A stretch of 55,043 bases of DNA from Bacillota bacterium (GCA_023418915.1 JAEZYU010000043.1:1-55043); one strand, 5' to 3'; positions 23,237-32,746 are shown, counted from the stretch's first letter. Notes: generated by a model not told the origin, from the sequence alone. Numbers and translations: made by a program.

Positions 23237-24516
23237 TCCTCATCACCTTTCATGCTTTTAACTTTTGTATAGGTTTGAAAAATGGAACCTGTTCGTCTTA
23301 TTTTAACTTCAAGAGATGTATTTATGAGAGCATCCGGATACTGTGACAGCCAGTCGTAAGCTTCCCAATCCTCGATAGTAAAGAAATTACCTGCCATGTG
23401 CTCACCAAAACCGAATATGTCTGCTTTTAGTTCCTTCTGAGTTTTTTCGATAGTATGCTTTACAGATGTCAGCAGATATTCTGTGATTTGCTTTTCCAGG
23501 TCATGCGAGAGATCCAGCTGTTCATACTTCGTCTCACTCTGGATCGCATATATTTCAGCTTCAAGGTCCAGTGTCAGATCGACCACAGGCTTTCCATCCT
23601 TAAAATACGCTTTCACCTTTGGAGTCCTGCTTCTGTGGATATCAAAAATAATACTATATTCCGGGCTGTATTTGTCTTGTATCGACATCATACCGCTTCT
23701 GTATTCACCAATGACCATGAGGTATGCGGCTGTTTCGTATGCGTCAAGGCTGCCGATCATTTTACCGCCGTGAAATACAGCCATGCCAGCCAGTTCTCTC
23801 TCTGCAACGCCGGATCTGGGCACCTCGCCGGGCAAAAGCCCCTTCCGGCCTTTGTTCATGTCATCGTCACCTGTATCAAAATCAAATTTATTCAGTCCTC
23901 CATATAATGCGATCGGACATTTATACGTTGATATCATTGCAGTATGGAAATCCATGAATTTAACCGTCGGAAAAAAACCAGTAAACCTTGATTGAGAAAG
24001 CAACAACTCGATCGACTTGGAAAGACTGCCCCCAATATTGGACTTGTTTTCAGTAATGAAATCCTCAGCCGAACCTCTTACTATGACTACAGACATACTG
24101 GGCCGGGTTTCTTTGTAGCGTTCCAGTCCTGCTATATAACCCTCGATACCTTCTCTGGCAAATTCTTCTGAAAATATGACCCATTTTGCATGCATCAGTG
24201 ATACGCGTCTGGATATGCTTGTGCTGAGCATCTCTATAGCTACTAGCATCGTAGGCGCCTCTATAGTGTGCACAATGCTTTCGGATTGGGCCTTTTTATT
24301 GCCTTCATCTGAAGAGCCTCCTGAACTGTCACCGCCGCCGGGGCCTTTATATGTGGGATACTGGATAGTCAGTCTCAGCTTTTCCCTCAGTCCTTTATCC
24401 ACACCTATTGATATCGCATACACTTCATCATCGATCTCGTGCGCATCAAAGCAGCCTGTGAGAAGAGTTGAAATCAGTATTGGCACAAGGAGCAAAGCAG
24501 CAATTTTTTCATGCAT
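23233..24516 (-). CDS. Spore germination lipoprotein, GerC subunit
   Basis: The 427-residue Ger(x)C family protein has a lipoprotein signal peptide with lipobox LLTGC, the lipidated Cys at residue 22. It then shows the conserved start of the family, HEIDDEVYAISIGVDKG (about residues 26-42). A Gly/Ser-rich insertion (GPGGGDSSGGSSDEGN) sits near residue 58. The mature protein would sit on the outer face of the spore inner membrane with the A and B subunits. It overlaps gerB by 8 bases and the small downstream gene by 4, so the operon is tightly coupled. Confidence 0.93.
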   Translation of the reverse strand: MHEKIAALLLVPILISTLLTGCFDAHEIDDEVYAISIGVDKGLREKLRLTIQYPTYKGPGGGDSSGGSSDEGNKKAQSESIVHTIEAPTMLVAIEMLSTSISRRVSLMHAKWVIFSEEFAREGIEGYIAGLERYKETRPSMSVVIVRGSAEDFITENKSNIGGSLSKSIELLLSQSRFTGFFPTVKFMDFHTAMISTYKCPIALYGGLNKFDFDTGDDDMNKGRKGLLPGEVPRSGVAERELAGMAVFHGGKMIGSLDAYETAAYLMVIGEYRSGMMSIQDKYSPEYSIIFDIHRSRTPKVKAYFKDGKPVVDLTLDLEAEIYAIQSETKYEQLDLSHDLEKQITEYLLTSVKHTIEKTQKELKADIFGFGEHMAGNFFTIEDWEAYDWLSQYPDALINTSLEVKIRRTGSIFQTYTKVKSMKGDEE

Positions 24517-25609
24517 TTACTTTACCACCCTTTTTTCTTAGTATTATTGCAAGAAAGAGCACAGCTATCGGGATAAGATACATGATGTAGAGGCTGTACT
24601 GTCTGAGGAACACAATATTTTTCTGTGTGACCTCCTGCATGCTTTCGGGAAGTATTGCCACTATATAAACAAGTATGGCAAATGGAAGAAGTACAGGCTT
24701 GTGGTCCTTGATCCTGAATGCCTTACAATAGAGCAGCAGGCTTATATAATATGAGGCAGTTGTGGTAAGGACGGAGGATATGACCCAAATGAACAGGAAA
24801 ATGGATTCAAGCCTTTGAATATATCTGTTGAAATAAATTGATCTTGACAATTCAAAGATCCCTGAGATGTTTTCACTTCCGGAGGCATAACCAAATATTG
24901 TCATATAGCAAAACAGGGATATTGAAAATACAGCGCCCGAGATGAGAATACAAGACATTGCTGCCTTTTTAAACTCCCTGTATCCGCCGAGTGTATTTAT
25001 TGTATATGCCAAAAGAATAAATTCAAAATATGCTGAGCTTCTGCTTAATCCGTATTTGAGTGTTGTTCCGAGTCCATGGCCTCCAATTGGGTTCAGCAGG
25101 TTGAGATTAAAGGAATTTGACGACAGCAGCAGTATAAAACCGAGTCCGGCCAGAGATGGAATAAAGCAAAGTGCACATATCCTTGACAAGGCTTGAAAGC
25201 CGAAACGCGCTATTATCAGTGATACGGCGAGGAATGCTGATATTATCAGGCTTGTAGGCGTGTAGGGAAGATTGTATACTTTTATCATTTCCACAAACTC
25301 ACGCAGCGTTGATCCTGAGTTGAAAACACAGTATGCGCATATTGCAAGGATTAGAAGCTTGCCAATGAATTTCCCTGTTACATTCTCAAAAATCGCTGTC
25401 AGGTCTTCTCCGGGAAATCGTTTCAGAAGAAGGTATACCAGAAAAAATACTATAAGGGTGGTCATGCATGAGATCAGCGTAGTATACCATGCAGCAGTAC
25501 CGGTCTGATTGATTATGCTTCCAACACTCGTAAAAAATATTTTGTTTATAGTAATGATCGATAAGAATGAAATAGCCTCATACATTCCGATTTTGCCTTC
25601 ACTGTTCAT
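24509..25609 (-). CDS. Spore germination permease-like protein, GerB subunit
   Basis: The 366-residue integral membrane protein has about ten hydrophobic helices and belongs to the GerB branch of the APC transporter superfamily, the probable germinant-binding subunit. The N-terminal region (GKIGMYEAISFLSIITINKI) and the central motif around residues 170-180 (NLLNPIGGHGLGTTLKYGL) are typical. ATG 25609 shares its A with the last base of the gerA TAA. The length is normal for the family. Confidence 0.93.
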   Translation of the reverse strand: MNSEGKIGMYEAISFLSIITINKIFFTSVGSIINQTGTAAWYTTLISCMTTLIVFFLVYLLLKRFPGEDLTAIFENVTGKFIGKLLILAICAYCVFNSGSTLREFVEMIKVYNLPYTPTSLIISAFLAVSLIIARFGFQALSRICALCFIPSLAGLGFILLLSSNSFNLNLLNPIGGHGLGTTLKYGLSRSSAYFEFILLAYTINTLGGYREFKKAAMSCILISGAVFSISLFCYMTIFGYASGSENISGIFELSRSIYFNRYIQRLESIFLFIWVISSVLTTTASYYISLLLYCKAFRIKDHKPVLLPFAILVYIVAILPESMQEVTQKNIVFLRQYSLYIMYLIPIAVLFLAIILRKKGGKVNA

Positions 25610-27375
25610 TACTTGCCATCCTTTTCCTTTCGCTTGTTATTGATGCCCTTTGACAGAATCCATTTTCTTGAGATTTTTGGCTGACGTCTGACATCAAGAG
25701 CGTCGACATAGTCAGGGCGCATCTCCTGCATCCATATAGGCCATCTTATCAGAAGATCACGACTTTTTTCAGTTTTAGGGGCGAGCTGGCTGAAAAAGGG
25801 TACTCCAAAAGAATGCTGGCTCACGCCGAAAGCGAGTAATACGATCAGAGTAAGCGATATTCCGAAGAAGCCCAGAAATGCTCCTGAAAAAATATATACC
25901 AATCTCATGATCCTGGCAGCGAATGCCATACTGAAATCTGGTATTGCAAAATTTCCAAGACCTGTGAAGGCAACAACAATTATCAGCACAGGGCTGACAA
26001 GGTTTGCCTGAACTGCAGCCTGTCCAAGTATGAGAGCACCTATGATACCAATTGTATTGCCGATAATCCCGGGTATGCGTATACCTGCTTCGCGTATCAG
26101 TTCAAAGGAGAGTTCCATAAGGATAACTTCAACTAGAGTTGGAAAGGGAACATTCTCCTTAGCCTGGGCAATTGCGATCAACAGGTCTGTTGGTATCATT
26201 TCTCTGTGATATGTCGTAAGTGCTACATACAGTCCGGGCAGCAGTGAAGCCACAAGAACAGCAAATAACCGGATTATCCTCAGGAAGGTGCCGAATTGCC
26301 ACTTTAAAGCAGTATCCTCCGGAGTGTGTAAAAAATCGAAGATTGTAGCAGGTACAATAAGGGCAAACGGAGTCCCGGAAGCTAAAATTGCAACCTTTCC
26401 TTCTGTGAGATGTGCTGTAGTCCGGTCAGGCCTTTCGGTTGAGATGATAGTGGGATAGATCGTTCTTGGATTGTCTTCAATAAACTGTTCAAGCACGCCG
26501 TCTCCCATTATCAGATCTGTTACGATTCCCTTAAGTCTTCGTTTGACTTCGGCTACCATGGATGGATCTGCCAAACAGTTCAGATAAAGCACTGCGACCT
26601 GTTCATTATTGCGCTCTCCCAGCTTTAAGAATTCTGTGGTCAATTCTTTGTTTTTTAGTATCCTTCGAACAAGTGTTATGTTAGTTCTCAAATCCTCAGT
26701 AAATGCCTCTTGAGGGCCTTTTACCACACCTTCTACCTGAGGCTTGTCAACATTGCGCTTGTCGAATCCCTTTGTCTCGCACAGCACATAGTTGGGATAA
26801 CCGTCAATGCATATGGCTGTATTGCCTGTAAGCACGTCATTTATTGCCTTTTCCTGTGTATCTGCCCTTTCGATTTGATGTGTCTCGATAACGCTTTCGA
26901 ATATGTGGTCAAACAGGTTTTTACCGTTCATCGGATCGAATTTGCTCTTATCAAGCAGCGGCCTTATAATGGAATAATTGACAGTGTTTCTGTCTGCCAT
27001 TCCATCCAGATAAAACAGAAAGGCATTCACTCCGTTGCCTATGGTCAGCCTGCGCAGAACAATGTCCTTGTTGCCTGGGTGATTGAACGCTTTTTGAATG
27101 TATGACAGGTTTTCTTTCATGTCGCCGGATACTTTTGTTTTTTTGCTTTCCCGGTCTTTGGCATTGACCTTTTTGCAGTTTGCCTGTTTGGCCTTTTCGC
27201 GCCTTGCCCGCGTTACATTGCTGTTGTCTTTTGCATTATCACCTGCATCCTGTGCGGCATTACCATTATCTTTTGCAGCTCCTGCCATAGTTTCTGTTGT
27301 ATTGCTGGGAGACATTTTATCCGTGTATATAAGCCAGGAAAATATTTTTCTTAGCATGCTGTTGTTTTGCTTCAT
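25609..27375 (-). CDS. Spore germination receptor, GerA subunit
   Basis: The 588-residue GerA/SpoVAF-family protein has a long soluble N-terminal domain to about residue 370, then about five membrane helices (residues 375-530) and a charged tail. Family blocks visible are LFYLDGMADRNTVN, GNTAICIDGY, EGVVKGPQEAFTEDLRTNI and the PTLVEVILMELSFELIREAG segment. Compared with usual relatives of about 500 residues, it has an extra charged, Asn/Lys/Asp-rich N-terminal extension of roughly 85 residues (MSPSNTTETMAGAAKDNGNA and onward). It is the first gene of the receptor operon, with a sigma-G-like promoter upstream at 27443-27472. Confidence 0.94.
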   Translation of the reverse strand: MKQNNSMLRKIFSWLIYTDKMSPSNTTETMAGAAKDNGNAAQDAGDNAKDNSNVTRARREKAKQANCKKVNAKDRESKKTKVSGDMKENLSYIQKAFNHPGNKDIVLRRLTIGNGVNAFLFYLDGMADRNTVNYSIIRPLLDKSKFDPMNGKNLFDHIFESVIETHQIERADTQEKAINDVLTGNTAICIDGYPNYVLCETKGFDKRNVDKPQVEGVVKGPQEAFTEDLRTNITLVRRILKNKELTTEFLKLGERNNEQVAVLYLNCLADPSMVAEVKRRLKGIVTDLIMGDGVLEQFIEDNPRTIYPTIISTERPDRTTAHLTEGKVAILASGTPFALIVPATIFDFLHTPEDTALKWQFGTFLRIIRLFAVLVASLLPGLYVALTTYHREMIPTDLLIAIAQAKENVPFPTLVEVILMELSFELIREAGIRIPGIIGNTIGIIGALILGQAAVQANLVSPVLIIVVAFTGLGNFAIPDFSMAFAARIMRLVYIFSGAFLGFFGISLTLIVLLAFGVSQHSFGVPFFSQLAPKTEKSRDLLIRWPIWMQEMRPDYVDALDVRRQPKISRKWILSKGINNKRKEKDGK

Positions 27376-27442
27376 GGGTCACCAACCAGACTGCTGCCTA
27401 ACGTTCATAAGGCGGTTTGCAGCTTATCTTATCACCTCATTC

Positions 27443-27472
27443 TAGTATGTCCCTGATCAACAAAAGATATGT
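27443..27472 (-). promoter_or_regulatory. Candidate sigma-G (forespore) promoter of the germination operon
   Basis: On the minus strand ACATAT (27467-27472) and CATACTA (27443-27449) are 17 bases apart. CATACTA matches the usual sigma-F/G -10 and ACATAT resembles the GHATA-type -35. It lies 68 bases upstream of gerA, where forespore expression is expected. Confidence 0.5.
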
Positions 27473-27478
27473 TATTTT

Positions 27479-27856
27479 TCATCGGTCATCTGAAACGGCA
27501 CTATTTGATCGTCTGTATGATATGTGGCTTTCAGTAACGTTTTTCAGACCTGTGAGGATTGACAACAGTATATGCAGCAGATTACTGCCAAGAGATGATA
27601 ACAGACCGGCAAGCAGTTGCTGGACAAAAGCAGGTTCATTCACAGCAGGAAGGTCTATGCCGATCTGCAGTATAATGCATATAGTGATGCCCATGAAAAT
27701 CGAGAGCATTATTTTTTCAGCTTTTGTGCATTCTGAAAGGTCGGTTTTCATTATCCGGTTTCTGAGCTTCAGGTATATTGGCTTGATTATCTCGATGATT
27801 CTTTCTACTGCAGCCGCTACCGCTGCAATTATGGAAAGACTGTCCACAATGCTCAT
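27479..27856 (-). CDS. Small membrane protein of unknown function upstream of the germination operon
   Basis: The 125-residue protein has an amphipathic N-terminal helix (MSIVDSLSIIAAVAAAVERI) and one clear membrane helix (IMLSIFMGITICIILQIGI). A second long hydrophobic segment (FVQQLLAGLLSSLGSNLLHI onward) leads into a polar tail. GGAG is about 9 bases before ATG 27856. The topology is holin-like, but no family is recognised. It has the same orientation as gerA, which has its own candidate promoter between them. It could be an extra gene of the germination locus. Confidence 0.6.
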   Translation of the reverse strand: MSIVDSLSIIAAVAAAVERIIEIIKPIYLKLRNRIMKTDLSECTKAEKIMLSIFMGITICIILQIGIDLPAVNEPAFVQQLLAGLLSSLGSNLLHILLSILTGLKNVTESHISYRRSNSAVSDDR

Positions 27857-27943
27857 TGTTTCGGCTCCGCTTTCTAGTATCTATTTCATACTATGTGACT
27901 GTAATTAAAATTATTTGTGTTGTGACCGTTAGTTCCCGTATAT

Positions 27944-27952
27944 GTTCTCATA
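27944..27952. repeat. Target-site duplication, left copy
   Basis: GTTCTCATA directly abuts the left end of the insertion sequence and is repeated exactly at 29575-29583. Confidence 0.9.
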
Positions 27953-29574
27953 CAGCTCTGACGAGTAAATAAATCTGTGACATTTTTCGAGATAATTATT
28001 ACCAAAACTGTATAAATATGATATAATAGAATGAGCGAAAGTCGCTAATATCAACAGTTTTGGGGGATTAAAGTGGAAAAAATCACAAGAGAAAAGAAAA
28101 GGGAAAAAGAAAGGGAAATAAATTTTTTCGAGGAGTTCATAAAATTACAAAAACACTTTTTCAAGGATATCAGTAAAAGGCTTAAGAGCGTGAAAGACCC
28201 ACGTCATAAGAGCTATATACAATACGGAACGGATGCAATGCTGTTTTCTGTTTTAATGAAAAACGCATGTAGCATAGAAAGTATGAGTGGAATGACAGAA
28301 CAATTCAACCGGGAAGAGTGCATAGAGAACATGTCCAGGGTATTGGGCTGTGAATTGGAAGAACTACCGCATTATGATACGATAAACAACTTTTTAAGCG
28401 ACCTAGAGCCTGAAGAAATCGAGAAAATACGGGATTACATGGTAAAGGAACTGTTCAGAAAACGGAGCTTGGAAGACTTCAGGCTAATGGATAAGTACTG
28501 GTGTATAGCCGTAGATGCGACAGGGCTTTTTAGTTTTTCTGAAAGGCATTGTGAACATTGCTTGAAAAGGGAGTATACGAACAAGGAAACCGGAAAAGTT
28601 GAAAAAGAGGTCTATTACCATAATGTGTTAGAGGCAAAATTAGTAGCAGGAGACATGGTGTTCAGTATAGCTACGGAATTTATTGAAAACGAAGATGAAA
28701 ACGTCTCAAAACAGGATTGCGAAATAAAGGCATTCAGGAGATTGGCGAAAAAGCTGAAAAAGAAATATCCCCGGCTTCCCATCTGTATACTGGGAGACGG
28801 CCTGTATGCATGTGAACCAGTATTTGGGATATGCGACAGCAACAAGTGGAAATATCTGATCCGGTTTAAAGAGGGACGTATAAAGAGCGTAGCCAGCGAG
28901 TTTAGCAGCATAAAGGACATAGAGCGAAAAGCTGGAGAAAAATGTACTTGGACCAATGGAATTGCTTACAACAAGAGGGAAGTAAATCTGATCGAAGCAG
29001 AGATCGAAGCTGATCAGGAGAAGAAAGTATATACATTCATAACAGATATAAAGATAACGAAAAGGAATGCTGACGCGATTGTATGTTTTGGCCGGAGTCG
29101 GTGGAAGATCGAAAATCAAGGCTTTAACAACCAGAAAACCAAGAAATATCATATCGAACATGCCAACAGCATGGATTACAATGCAATGAAGAATCATTAT
29201 CTGATCACACAGCTGGCGGACATATTACGGCAATTATATGAAAATGGTGTGGATAAGATCAGAGAATTGAACAAGAGCATAAAAGAAATATCCTCAAGCC
29301 TGTTAGAATCGTTTCGCATGCGCTTGCTAACAAAGGCTGAGGATACATCCGATCAGGAAAACCGTATGCAAATACGCTTCCTATAAACAAGACTATTTTA
29401 GCAGGGTGGTGATAAGAAGGGAAGTGTTTTGAAAAAAATTAATAAAAACTTGAATGAACAAGGTGTAATGTTTCCGGCAAAAAAGAAAAATAAGTCAATG
29501 GTAAATTTTAACATATGATGAGCCGGTTTTTGATATATGCAGTTATCAATAAACAATTTTACTCGTCGGAGCTG
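27953..29574 (+). mobile_element. Complete insertion sequence, 1622 bp, with 9-bp target duplication
   Basis: The ends are inverted: CAGCTCTGACGAGTAAA (27953-27969) and TTTACTCGTCGGAGCTG (29558-29574), 17 bp with one mismatch. Outside both ends lies the same 9-mer, GTTCTCATA. One intact transposase gene fills the element. The presence of both ends, a full-length gene and an exact target duplication points to a recent and possibly still mobile insertion. The IS family is not assigned. A 9-bp duplication and DDE chemistry fit several families of the IS4 superfamily. Confidence 0.92.
28073..29386 (+). CDS. DDE transposase of the insertion sequence
   Basis: The 437-residue transposase has catalytic acidic residues apparently in IAVDATGLFSF (about residue 146), CILGDGLYACEP (about 243) and WKIENQGFNNQK (the Glu of a YREK-like motif, about 346), an RNase H-like fold of the Transposase_11 type. 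The N terminus is highly charged (MEKITREKKREKEREINFFE) with a predicted DNA-binding region. GTG at 28073 or nearby is the start, after GGGGGA. TATAAT-like sequence near 28021-28029 offers a promoter. No frameshift or stop is seen. Confidence 0.88.
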   Translation: MEKITREKKREKEREINFFEEFIKLQKHFFKDISKRLKSVKDPRHKSYIQYGTDAMLFSVLMKNACSIESMSGMTEQFNREECIENMSRVLGCELEELPHYDTINNFLSDLEPEEIEKIRDYMVKELFRKRSLEDFRLMDKYWCIAVDATGLFSFSERHCEHCLKREYTNKETGKVEKEVYYHNVLEAKLVAGDMVFSIATEFIENEDENVSKQDCEIKAFRRLAKKLKKKYPRLPICILGDGLYACEPVFGICDSNKWKYLIRFKEGRIKSVASEFSSIKDIERKAGEKCTWTNGIAYNKREVNLIEAEIEADQEKKVYTFITDIKITKRNADAIVCFGRSRWKIENQGFNNQKTKKYHIEHANSMDYNAMKNHYLITQLADILRQLYENGVDKIRELNKSIKEISSSLLESFRMRLLTKAEDTSDQENRMQIRFL

Positions 29575-29583
29575 GTTCTCATA
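29575..29583. repeat. Target-site duplication, right copy
   Basis: GTTCTCATA follows the right inverted end of the insertion sequence, identical to 27944-27952. Confidence 0.9.
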
Positions 29584-29619
29584 TATTTGAATTCATTCAT
29601 CTGCCGATTTTTGGTATAC

Positions 29620-29683
29620 TATAACGAGGTGTATAATGATCTCAGCCACTCAACGTATTTTCAGGCCTACAGTTTGAAAATGC
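29620..29683. repeat. Dispersed composite repeat, modules 2 and 3
   Basis: TATAACGAGGTGTATAATGA, CTCAGCCACTCA and CGTATTTTCAGGCCTACAG followed by TTTGAAAATGCC align with 54838-54900 and 3931-3995. It occupies part of the gene-free interval 29387-29782, the rest of which is the IS right end and unremarkable sequence. The 93-codon frame that crosses it is spurious. Confidence 0.6.
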
Positions 29684-29782
29684 CTGGTCGGCCAGGGCAA
29701 GTGGAACAGAACACAATAGGGATAGGCAAAATAAGAGAGATAAGAGCATTCGGGATTTTACGAGAGCAAGAGGAGAAATTAT

Positions 29783-30301
29783 ATGGATGGAATTAGACTT
29801 GTTGAATTGTTGGCTGGGGATGGGAAAAAAGCTGATGAGCTTGCCTCACTGGCAAGAGAGATATGGCTTGAACACTATACTCCCATAATCGGTGCAGACC
29901 AGGTCGAATATATGTTATCAAAATATCAAAGCGGCAGCAGTATTTTAAATGATATCTGCTCAAATGGCTATAGATATTTTATGGCATATGACGGTTTGAA
30001 GCCTGTCGGCTACTTTGCTGTCAGGCAGGAAAATGATAAAAAGGCACTGTTCCTCAGCAAACTGTACGTAGAGAAAAATAACAGAGGGCGCGGCATATCG
30101 AGGCTGATGCAGGGAAGAATGCTGATGATAGCCAGAGAAGCTCATCTGGATCATATATGGCTGACAGTGAATAAACACAATGACAATTCTATCAATATAT
30201 ATAAAAAGCTTGGCTTCAGGATCGTAGAGGAGCTTGTGACTGATATCGGCAGCGGTTATGTGATGGATGACTACAAGATGAGGTTGGATATGGCTCCATA
30301 G
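29783..30301 (+). CDS. GNAT-family N-acetyltransferase
   Basis: The 172-residue single-domain acetyltransferase has the acetyl-CoA loop KNNRGRGISRLMQGRML near residue 96. NDNSINIYKKLGFRIVEE (about residues 133-150) is the C-terminal strand and helix of the fold. The N-terminal LAREIWLEHYTPIIGADQVE is typical of the subgroup often annotated as aminoglycoside- or protein-modifying without proof. The substrate is unknown. AGAGGAG lies 6 to 9 bases before ATG 29783. It is probably monocistronic. Confidence 0.88.
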   Translation: MDGIRLVELLAGDGKKADELASLAREIWLEHYTPIIGADQVEYMLSKYQSGSSILNDICSNGYRYFMAYDGLKPVGYFAVRQENDKKALFLSKLYVEKNNRGRGISRLMQGRMLMIAREAHLDHIWLTVNKHNDNSINIYKKLGFRIVEELVTDIGSGYVMDDYKMRLDMAP

Positions 30302-30464
30302 ATACAGCTTAATAGATATAGCTCCTTAGAGGCCCTATAATGCTATAATAAGAATCAGTAACATTGATTTTATGATCAGATGAAGATATGATTGAAGGGT
30401 AGTGTAAAGCAGCTTATGAATACTGCCAAAACCACTATCGGGATAAATTGGAGGAGGGTGTGTT

Positions 30465-30761
30465 ATGGAAATAAACTTTCTTTACGTTGTTATTTTTGTG
30501 ATTTGTATAGTTTTTATTGCTGCGACTCTTTTGCTTGCGAAGCTTAAAAGAAAGCTGTTGAAGTATATTCCGCTGATCATTGCACTATCAGCAACGGTTG
30601 GGTTTTATGTTAAGGCATATTTCTTTTCAACTTCCAGGAACTTCGAAGCGCTCGGGTACTTTATATTTGCGATGATAGCAGGTGGTGCGGCAGCCCTTTC
30701 TCTGCTGACAGCAGTGATAATAGAGATAGTCGGATATGTAAAATCACAAAAGAAGCAATGA
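30465..30761 (+). CDS. Small three-helix membrane protein
   Basis: The 98-residue protein has three hydrophobic segments at about residues 5-26, 34-54 and 60-88, basic loops (KLKRKLLK) and a charged C terminus (KSQKKQ). GGAGGAGGG precedes ATG 30465. It lies 25 bases upstream of pncB in the same direction, so the two may be co-transcribed. No family was recognised. Confidence 0.7.
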   Translation: MEINFLYVVIFVICIVFIAATLLLAKLKRKLLKYIPLIIALSATVGFYVKAYFFSTSRNFEALGYFIFAMIAGGAAALSLLTAVIIEIVGYVKSQKKQ

Positions 30762-30786
30762 ATAAAATACATGGAGGTGCACTTTA

Positions 30787-32226
30787 TTGAGCTATAATTT
30801 GACGATGCTGACGGATTTTTACGAGATCACGATGGCTAATGGCTATCTACAGAGTGGATTGAAGGACAAAACAGCATACTTTGATATGTTTTTCAGAAAG
30901 GTGCCCGACAACGGCGGATTTGCAATAATGGCCGGAGTTGAGCAATTTATACAGTACATAAAAGAGCTCAGGTTTGAAAAAGAGGATATAGAATATTTGA
31001 GGAGTAAGGGGCAGTTCTCGGAGGAATTCCTTGACTACCTTATAAATTTCAGGTTTTCATGCGATGTATGGGCAATACCTGAAGGGACACCAATTTTCCC
31101 GAATGAACCAATCGTTACAGTAAGAGGGCCGGTCATAGAAGCGCAGTTTATTGAAACGATGCTGCTGCTTTCAATAAATCATCAGAGCCTTATCGCAACA
31201 AAGGCCAACAGGATCGTGACCGCTGCCCAGGGACGTCCGGTAATGGAATTTGGCTCGAGAAGGGCACAAGGGTACAACGGTGCGGTAAACGGTGCCAGAG
31301 CATCATACATTGGAGGATGCATAGGCACAGCATGCACTATTGCCGACAGAGAATTCGGCATACCTGCGCTAGGTACCATGGCTCATAGCTGGATACAGAT
31401 GTTTCCTTCGGAACTCGAAGCGTTCAAAACCTATGCCCGTATATATCCGTCGAGCTGTACACTTCTGGTGGATACCTATAATGTTCTGAAATCAGGAGTT
31501 CCCAATGCAATAAAGACCTTTAGAGAGGAAATCCTGCCCAGAGGCTTCCGGCCAAAAGGCATCAGGATAGATTCGGGAGATATAACATACCTCTCCCGCA
31601 AGGCAAGAAAAATGTTGGATGAGGCAGGCTTTGAAGACTGCGGCATTGTAGCCTCCAATTCGCTTGATGAATATATAATAAGGGATATACTGTCCCAGGG
31701 AGCCCGCATCGATTCCTTCGGAGTAGGCGAAAGGCTTATTACTTCGCGGTCGGAGCCGGTATTTGGAGGCGTATACAAGCTCAGTGCCATCGAAGAGGAC
31801 GGCATGATAATTCCGAAAATAAAGGTGAGCGAGAATGTAGGGAAGATTACCAATCCGGGGTTCAAGCAGGTCTGGAGACTTTTTGACAGCGAGAGCGGCA
31901 AGGCGATAGCGGACGTGCTTACACTGCATGATGAGGTGATCGATGACACCAGGCCATATGAGATATTCGATCCTGAGTTTACATGGAAGAGAAAGAGAGT
32001 GACAAATTTCCATGCCAAAAAGCTGATGGTGCAGCTCTTTGACAATGGAAGATGTGTATATGAGTCTCCGGATCTGAACAAAATAAGAGACTATTGCCGC
32101 GAGCAGGTCGATACGCTGTGGGAAGAGGTAACACGCTTTGAAAATCCTCATGAGTTTTACGTAGACCTATCACAGCAGCTGTGGGACATGAGAGAAAAAC
32201 TGCTGCATGAGTACTCGATGAAATAA
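30787..32226 (+). CDS. pncB: Nicotinate phosphoribosyltransferase
   Basis: The 479-residue enzyme of the Preiss-Handler NAD salvage pathway converts nicotinate and PRPP to nicotinate mononucleotide, usually with ATP hydrolysis. The N terminus (LTMLTDFYEITMANGY), the active-site region MEFGSRRAQGYNGA and IGGCIGTACT, the histidine in ALGTMAHSWIQMF and the PRPP-site block GIRIDSGDITYLSRK are all present. The length is normal. TTG 30787 is used, with GGAGGTGC seven bases upstream. The small membrane protein gene lies just upstream. Confidence 0.96.
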   Translation: MSYNLTMLTDFYEITMANGYLQSGLKDKTAYFDMFFRKVPDNGGFAIMAGVEQFIQYIKELRFEKEDIEYLRSKGQFSEEFLDYLINFRFSCDVWAIPEGTPIFPNEPIVTVRGPVIEAQFIETMLLLSINHQSLIATKANRIVTAAQGRPVMEFGSRRAQGYNGAVNGARASYIGGCIGTACTIADREFGIPALGTMAHSWIQMFPSELEAFKTYARIYPSSCTLLVDTYNVLKSGVPNAIKTFREEILPRGFRPKGIRIDSGDITYLSRKARKMLDEAGFEDCGIVASNSLDEYIIRDILSQGARIDSFGVGERLITSRSEPVFGGVYKLSAIEEDGMIIPKIKVSENVGKITNPGFKQVWRLFDSESGKAIADVLTLHDEVIDDTRPYEIFDPEFTWKRKRVTNFHAKKLMVQLFDNGRCVYESPDLNKIRDYCREQVDTLWEEVTRFENPHEFYVDLSQQLWDMREKLLHEYSMK

Positions 32227-32305
32227 TTAACCGGACGGATGTAGTGGAGGAGATGCTGAATATTTTTCGGTGAATAATTTTTGATTGCTGTGAGGTGCAA
32301 AGCAG

Positions 32306-32746
32306 ATGAAAAATGTAAGGTTAGTAAAGCGTGACGAGCTTGGTAAGCTTCTGGAGCTATACAAGCATCTGAACCCGGAAGACCCGGACATTTCCGGTGA
32401 AGCAGCAAGCGCTTTGTGGAATAGCATCATTGATGACCCTCAACAGTACATATTCGTTATTGAAGAGGATAGTGTGCTTGCTGCGTCCTGCACACTCATC
32501 ATAGTGAGCAATCTGACCAGAGGAGGCAGACCATACGGTCTGATCGAAAATGTAGTGACCCATGGCAGCTTCAGAAGAAGAGGTTTTGGGACAGTCGTCC
32601 TGAAAAAGGCAATCGGAACGGCACGTGAGAGAGGCTGTTACAAGGTGATGCTGATGACCGGGAGGAAGGACGAGGGTACTCTGTTCTTTTATGAAAAAGC
32701 AGGATTTGAACGCGGTATGAAGACGGGCTATTGTATCAAATTCTGA
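32306..32746 (+). CDS. GNAT-family N-acetyltransferase
   Basis: The 146-residue single-domain acetyltransferase has the acetyl-CoA loop SFRRRGFGTVVLKKAIG near residue 88 and the C-terminal LFFYEKAGFERGMKTGY, the usual last strand and helix. The block LIIVSNLTRGGRPYGLIENV is characteristic of a common small GNAT subgroup. The substrate is unknown. It starts at ATG 32306 about 80 bases after pncB, with weak ribosome-site sequence (GTGAGGTG further upstream). Confidence 0.88.
   Translation: MKNVRLVKRDELGKLLELYKHLNPEDPDISGEAASALWNSIIDDPQQYIFVIEEDSVLAASCTLIIVSNLTRGGRPYGLIENVVTHGSFRRRGFGTVVLKKAIGTARERGCYKVMLMTGRKDEGTLFFYEKAGFERGMKTGYCIKF

Noticed and set aside
29515..29796. 93-codon frame after the insertion sequence
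   Set aside because: It crosses the IS end and a dispersed repeat, has no ribosome site and no family-like sequence.
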